Positions 57,970-64,000 of a DNA stretch of 64,000 nucleotides are shown in pieces (the stretch's first letter is position 1; each line of letters opens with the position of its first letter). The stretch spans positions 62,001 to 126,000 of the forward strand of contig JACEFZ010025060.1 in NCBI GenBank assembly GCA_014155875.1. Direction: 5' to 3'. The position numbers and the translations under genes were made by a program. Below the pieces are notes generated by a model. That model was not told the origin of the DNA and ran no database searches. It was given only the letters and a program-made list of their open reading frames with translations. The DNA comes from Cepaea nemoralis (lineage: Eukaryota; Mollusca; Gastropoda; Stylommatophora; Helicidae).

Positions 57970-58840
57970 TTTTAGCAGCATGAATCTTTCCCATTGCAAC
58001 ATACGCCTGTGAGACCTGGACACTTACTAAACAAGCTGAACGGCGCATAAATGCCTTTGAATATAAATGTTATAGACGAGTTCTAAGAATATCTTGGGTA
58101 GAGAAAAGAACAAATGCATCAATACTTCAAGAGCTGAATATTGAAGAAGGTTGGCTATTAAAGACGATAAAACAAAGAAAATTGAAATATATTGGTCACT
58201 TGAAACGTCACGAAAGTTTGGAGAGAACAATAATGCAGGGATATATGCCTGGGAAGAGAGGAAGAGGAAGGCCAAAGAGAAGCTGGGTGCAGGATGTGGC
58301 GGATGATCTCCAGATGGGTGTATCAGACGCGGGACATCTTGCTTACTATCGAGAGGTTTTCCGGAAGGTTGTTAGGGCAGCGAGGTTCTGCAAAGGACTT
58401 GCTACTGAGGGGGGCTGCATGGTATCGAGGTATGGTATCCGCCTCGAGTGCTGGAGGTCCCGGGTTCAAGTCCCGATGATGACCCGGATCCCTTCTCGTG
58501 GACTTCTAGTAATAAAATTTCCCCTGGTCTCTGGGTAGTGAGATCGGACGTGTGTATTGTTGCGCATGTAAAAAAATCCCTTGGCAGTTGGAAATCGAAA
58601 AAGAGTAGTCTGACGGCGCTGCCCGGGCAAAATTTCCAGTTAAAAATCTACCCAAAGTATTTCAGGATCCTCGCCGGTGCTACGGAGTTCGTGCACTGAG
58701 CTGAGTTTCTCCAGACTCAGGTTTGAGTTAGGAGGAAAACGGAGCACTTATGGGTTGCACCCGTGTGCCGTGATGTTGATTCATCTACTAAACTAAACTA
58801 AACTAAACTTGCTACTGAATGAATGAACCAAGAAACAAAA
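57970..58840 (+). mobile_element. RTE-like LINE 3' end (57970-58408 and 58808-58840), split by a SINE
   Basis: The frame reads ATYACETWTLTKQAERRINA, RRVLRISWVEKR, KYIGHLKRHESLERTIMQGY, GKRGRGRPKRSWVQDVADDL, YYREVFRKVVRAARF and ends at the SINE. The (TGAA)n tail resumes after the SINE (gaatgaatgaacc at 58817), as in 40275-40545. Confidence 0.82.
58409..58807 (+). mobile_element. tRNA-derived SINE of a second family, TAAAC tail
   Basis: 399 bp between the 11-bp repeat cttgctactga (58398-58408 and 58808-58818). The 5' end is tRNA-like: ctgcatggtatcgaggtatg (A-box arm) and cgggttcaagtcccgatg (B box GGTTCAAGTCC). The tail is aaactaaactaaactaaact. Its last 45 bases before the tail (cggagcacttatggg..gtgatgttgattc) resemble the 3' end of the I-clade LINE at 57880-57925, about 32 of 43 positions by hand, so that LINE probably mobilises it. 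Confidence 0.88.
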
Positions 58841-58923
58841 AAAACAAAAAAGATGTATTCCAGCAGATCCTGGGTTAGAATGGAATGTTCTTGAACTTTT
58901 CACTGCATTGTTTTGTATTCCAG

Positions 58924-59108
58924 CAGATCCTGAGCCAGTCTGTGTACATCCCAAATCCCAGAAAAGATCAATCCGGCATGTTAGTGAAAAACACAAGAGT
59001 ACAGGCTCGACAGTGTCAAGCTTTCTGTCACAGGGCAGCCTTGACACCCGGTCCATCAGCGTCGTGTTTTCATTGGGCTCAATACCAGAATGTGATGCAG
59101 ATTACTAG
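58924..59108 (+). CDS. SHFL: Shiftless (SHFL) homolog, terminal exon
   Basis: The acceptor cattgttttgtattccag ends at 58923 and is followed by another cag (NAGNAG). With one base from the previous exon the frame reads ADPEPVCVHPKSQKRSI, EKHKSTGSTVSSFLSQGSLD, then IPECDADY and TAG at 59106-59108. Vertebrate SHFL ends with C-x-H-P-K-S-x-K, later S-G-S-T-V-x-x-x-L-S-Q-G, so both C-terminal blocks are present in order. The acidic tail of vertebrate SHFL is missing, replaced by a short end. An identical stretch, tgtattccagcagatcctg, 60 bp upstream (58854-58872) gives a second in-frame acceptor that would add 20 residues. The +1 frame is open to 59214, but without homology. Confidence 0.85.
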
Positions 59109-59552
59109 GGAACTGTCTGGAGTTTATCGCAGTATTCTTAGGTATGATTTTCATTCGCAGGCCAATGGGAAAGAAATGGATATTGAAGGACACACTAGAC
59201 AACAGAACAATTGAAAGGTCAAGTTGTACCAGATTCATTCTGGGCCATTCATAGTAATAGCATCATGTTTCTGGAGGAAGCAAATGTGTACCCATGCCTT
59301 GAGATTTGTCAGTCAACACATCTTACGTTACATGCTTAAATGTCTCGTTGTAAATTTGAAAACAGAAGACAAACTAACAATTACACAATTTATTGACTGG
59401 CGCAGACGCTTGCAGTAGTTTCACAATTCCCCGAAATGAGGTGTCAAGGGTTCAAAATCAGCCATGGGTAATTTGGAAGCAGATCATTTTGTGTTGATTT
59501 CGCTTTACTGGAAGTACGTCAGAAACGGAGTAATATTGCTCACTAGTGACTA
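59109..59552 (+). other. Probable SHFL 3' untranslated and downstream region
   Basis: No recognised gene. It follows the SHFL stop. No canonical AATAAA is obvious in the first 400 bases, so the 3' end is not placed. Confidence 0.35.
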
Positions 59553-62500
59553 GATTAATATAACATACATTACAGATTAATATAACATACATTACAGATT
59601 AATATAACATACATTACAGATTAATATAACATACATTACAGATTAATATAACACATATTATAGATTGGTATAACATACATTGCAGTTTAATATAACATAC
59701 ATTATAGATTAATATAAAATGCATTGCAGATTAATATAACGTACATTACAGATTAATATAACATACATTATAGATTAATATAACATACATTATAGATTAA
59801 TATAACATACATTATAGATTAATATAACATACATTATAGATTAATATAACATACATTATAGATTAATATAACGTACATTATAGATCAATAAAACTTACAT
59901 TGCAGATTAATATAACGTACATTACAGATTAATATAACATACATTATAGATTAATATAAAATGCATTGCAGATTAATATAACATACATTATAGATTAATA
60001 TAACATACATTATAGATTAATATAACATACATTATAGATTAATATAACATACATTATAGAATAATATAACATACATTATAGAATAATATAACATACATTA
60101 TAGATTAATATAACATACATTATAGATTAATATAACATACATTATAGATTAATATAACATACATTATAGAATAATATAACATACATTATAGATTAATATA
60201 ACATACATTATAGATTAATATAACATACATTATAGATTAATATAACACACATTATAGATTAATATAACATACATTATAGAATAATATAACATACATTATA
60301 GATTAATATAACATACATTATAGAATAATATAACATACATTATAGATTAATATAACATACATTATAGAATAATATAACATACATTATAGAATAATATAAC
60401 ATACATTATAGATTAATATAACATACATTATAGATTAATATAACACACATTATAGATTAATATAACATACATTATAGATTAATATAACACACATTATAGA
60501 TTAATATAACATACATTATAGATTAATATAACATACATTATAGATTAATATAACACACATTATAGATTAATATAACATACATTATAGATTAATATAACAT
60601 ACATTATAGATTAATATAACATACATTATAGATTAATATAACACACATTATAGATTAATATAACATACATTATAGATTAATATAACACACATTATAGATT
60701 AATATAACATACATTATAGATTAATATAACATACATTATAGATTAATATAACACACATTATAGATTAATATAACATACATTATAGATTAATATAACATAC
60801 ATTATAGATTAATATAACACACATTATAGATTAATATAACATACATTATAGATTAATATAACATACATTATAGATTAATAAAACTTACATTATAGATTAA
60901 TATAACATACATTATAGATTAATATAACATACATTATAGATTAATATAACATACATTATAGATTAATAAAACTTACATTATAGATTAATATAACATACAT
61001 TATAGATTAATATAACATACATTATAGATTAATATAACATACAATATAGATTAATATAACATACATTATAGATCAATAAAACTTACATTATAGATTAATA
61101 TAACATACATTACAGATTAATATAACATACATTATAGATTAATATAACATACATTACAGATTAATATAACATACATTACAGATTAATATAACATACATTA
61201 CAGATTAATATAACATACATTACAGATTAATATAACATACAATATAGATTAATATAACATACATTACAGATTAATATAACATACATTACAGATTAATATA
61301 ACATACAATATAGATTAATATAACATACAATATAGATTAATATAACATACAATATAGATTAATATAACATACATTACAGATTAATATAACATACATTACA
61401 GATTAATATAACATACATTACAGATTAATATAACATACATTACAGATTAATATAACATACATTACAGATTAATATAACATACATTACAGATTAATATAAC
61501 ATACATTACAGATTAATATAACATACATTACAGATTAATATAACATACATTATAGAATAATATAACATACATTACAGATTAATATAACATACATTATAGA
61601 ATAATATAACATACATTACAGATTAATATAACATACATTATAGAATAATATAACATACATTACAGATTAATATAACATACATTATAGAATAATATAACAT
61701 ACATTACAGATTAATATAACATACATTACAGATTAATATAACATACATTACAGATTAATATAACATACATTATAGAATAATATAACATACATTACAGATT
61801 AATATAACATACATTATAGAATAATATAACATACATTACAGATTAATATAACATACATTATAGAATAATATAACATACATTACAGATTAATATAACATAC
61901 ATTACAGATTAATATAACATACATTATAGAATAATATAACATACATTACAGATTAATATAACATACATTATAGATTAATATAACATACAATATAGATTAA
62001 TATAACATACATTACAGATTAATATAACATACAATATAGATTAATATAACATACATTACAGATTAATATAACATACATTACAGATTAATATAACATACAT
62101 TACAGATTAATATAACATACATTACAGATTAATATAACATACATTACAGATTAATATAACATACAATATAGATTAATATAACATACATTACAGATTAATA
62201 TAACATACATTACAGATTAATATAACATACAATATAGATTAATATAACATACATTACAGATTAATATAACATACATTACAGATTAATATAACATACAATA
62301 TAGATTAATATAACATACAATATAGATTAATATAACATACAATATAGATTAATATAACATACATTACAGATTAATATAACATACATTACAGATTAATATA
62401 ACATACATTACAGATTAATATAACATACATTACAGATTAATATAACATACATTACAGATTAATATAACATACATTACAGATTAATATAACATACATTACA

Positions 62501-64000
62501 GATTAATATAACATACATTACAGATTAATATAACATACATTACAGATTAATATAACATACATTACAGATTAATATAACATACATTACAGATTAATATAAC
62601 ATACAATATAGATTAATATAACATACATTACAGATTAATATAACATACATTACAGATTAATATAACATACATTGCAGATTAATATAACATACATTACAGA
62701 TTAATATAACATACAATATAGATTAATATAACATACATTACAGATTAATATAACATACATTACAGATTAATATAAACATACATTACAGATTAATATAACA
62801 TACATTACAGATTAATATAACATACAATATAGATTAATTATAACATACAATATAGATTAATATAACATACAATATAGATTAATAAACATACATTACAGAT
62901 TAATATAAACATACATTACAGATTGAATATAACATACAATATAGATTAATATAACATACAATATAGATTAATATAACATACATTATAGATTAATATAAAC
63001 ATACATTACAGATTAATATAACATACAATATAGATTACTATAAATACATTACAGATTAATATAACATACATTACAGATTAATATAACATACAATATAGAT
63101 TAATATAACATACATTATAGATTAATATAAACATACAATTAGATTAATATAACATACATTACAGATTAATATAACATACAATATAGATCTAATATAACAT
63201 ACATTATAGATTAATATAAACATACATTACCGATTAATATAACATACAATATAGATTAAGATAACATACAATATAGATTAATATAACATATATTATAGAT
63301 TAATATTAACATACAATATAGATTAATATAACATACAATATAGATTAATATACACATACATTACAGATTAATATAACATACATACAGATTACTATAACAT
63401 ACATTGCCAGATTAATATAACATACATACAGATTAATATAACATCATTACAGATAAGATAACATACCAATATAGAGTTAATATAACATCCATTACAGATA
63501 ATATAACATACAATATAGATTAATATAACATACATACAGATTAATATAACATACACTATAGATCTAATATAACATACAATATAGATTAATATAACATACA
63601 ATATAGATTAATATAACGTACATTACAGATAATATAACATACAATATAGATTAATACTAACATACATTATAGACAATAAAACTTACATTGCAGATTAATA
63701 TAACATACATTTATAGATTAATATAACATACATTATAGATTAATATAACATACATTATAGATTAATATAACATACATATAGATTAATATAACATACATTA
63801 TAGATTAATATAACATACATTATAGATTAATATAACACACATTATAGATTAATATAACATACATTATAGATTAATATAACACACATTATAGATTAATATA
63901 ACACATTATAGATTAATATAACATACATTATAGATTAATATAACACACATTATAGAATAATATAACATACATTATAGATTAATATAACATACATTATAGA
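59553..64000. repeat. AT-rich minisatellite, 22-bp unit (ttaatataacatacattacaga)
   Basis: About 200 copies over 4.45 kb, continuing off the right edge. Unit given by its two halves: ttaatataaca and tacattacaga. Variants cattacaga, cattataga and caatataga, plus cacacatt, come in blocks (cattataga dominant at 59750-61080 and 63700-64000; cattacaga at 61090-62800). Indels are frequent at 62770-63680. It follows the SHFL terminal exon by about 440 bp. Confidence 0.97.

Noticed and set aside
58409..58500. A functional tRNA gene
   Set aside because: A and B boxes are present, but the cloverleaf is not complete and the sequence continues into a 399-bp SINE with its own tail and target duplication.

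Overview
This is repeat-dominated nuclear DNA of an invertebrate animal, most likely a mollusc. The basis is eukaryotic splice signals around a host gene, several non-LTR retrotransposon families, SINEs with tRNA-like promoters, Helitrons, hAT elements, a decayed Polinton/adintovirus-like element and more than 20 kb of minisatellite. There is no bacterial operon, rRNA or CRISPR. The species assignment is an inference from the repeat flavour.

Host gene. Four short plus-strand exons (16955-17055, 28806-28955, 53128-53158, 58924-59108) together read as the C-terminal half of a homolog of Shiftless (SHFL, formerly C19orf66/RYDEN), an antiviral inhibitor of programmed ribosomal frameshifting in vertebrates. 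Its zinc ribbon, the HSC..CY block, the HPKS block and the GSTV..LSQG block occur in family order. The locus spans at least 42 kb, and its introns hold almost everything else to the right of 17 kb. One splice junction (28955/28956) is one base out of phase.

Left end (1-6.5 kb). A minus-strand block of eight degraded genes of a Polinton/Maverick (adintovirus-like) element reads, in transcription order: packaging ATPase, small basic protein, an unassigned protein, a retroviral-type integrase with chromodomain, a small membrane protein, a penton-like minor capsid protein, a pX/pVI-like basic protein and the major capsid N-terminus, which runs off the left edge. Every gene junction is a stop/start overlap or near-overlap (TAATG four times, ATGA once, TAATATG once, one 16-base overlap). 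All eight genes carry stops, frameshifts or an insertion. A 5'-truncated LINE with a 14-bp target-site duplication interrupts the third gene. DNA polymerase B and protease are not seen.

6.5-19.3 kb is a nest of retrotransposon fragments: two LINE families, two SINE copies in opposite orientation, a (CTAA)n-tailed family (called C here) and a (GTTC)n-tailed family (called D here). It contains the first visible SHFL exon.

19.35-28.1 kb is an 8.75-kb array of a 26-bp unit, followed by an I-clade LINE fragment and SHFL exon 2. 29.2-34.3 kb is a second array complex (29-, 43- and 26-bp periods). At 34.82-34.87 kb is a complete type I hammerhead ribozyme fold behind a tRNA-like segment. 35.25-37.52 kb is a Helitron carrying a 1-kb polypyrimidine tract. 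38.7-40.1 kb is a diverged 26-bp array. 41.0-44.6 kb is a decayed hAT transposase gene broken by two later insertions with clear target-site duplications.

46.3-53.0 kb holds a second Helitron and a 44-bp array split by a LINE that itself contains two further insertions. 53.1-59.1 kb contains SHFL exons 3 and 4. Between them lie nested C-family copies, a minus-strand secreted-type ORF, a 48-bp array, a cysteine-rich (VWC-like) minus-strand exon, a hAT-type MITE, an I-clade LINE 3' part with RNase H, and a SINE whose 3' end resembles that LINE. 59.55-64.0 kb is an AT-rich 22-bp array that runs off the right edge.

All family names come from motif recognition by eye; no database search or alignment program was run. 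Some single-base indels may be assembly errors rather than mutations.
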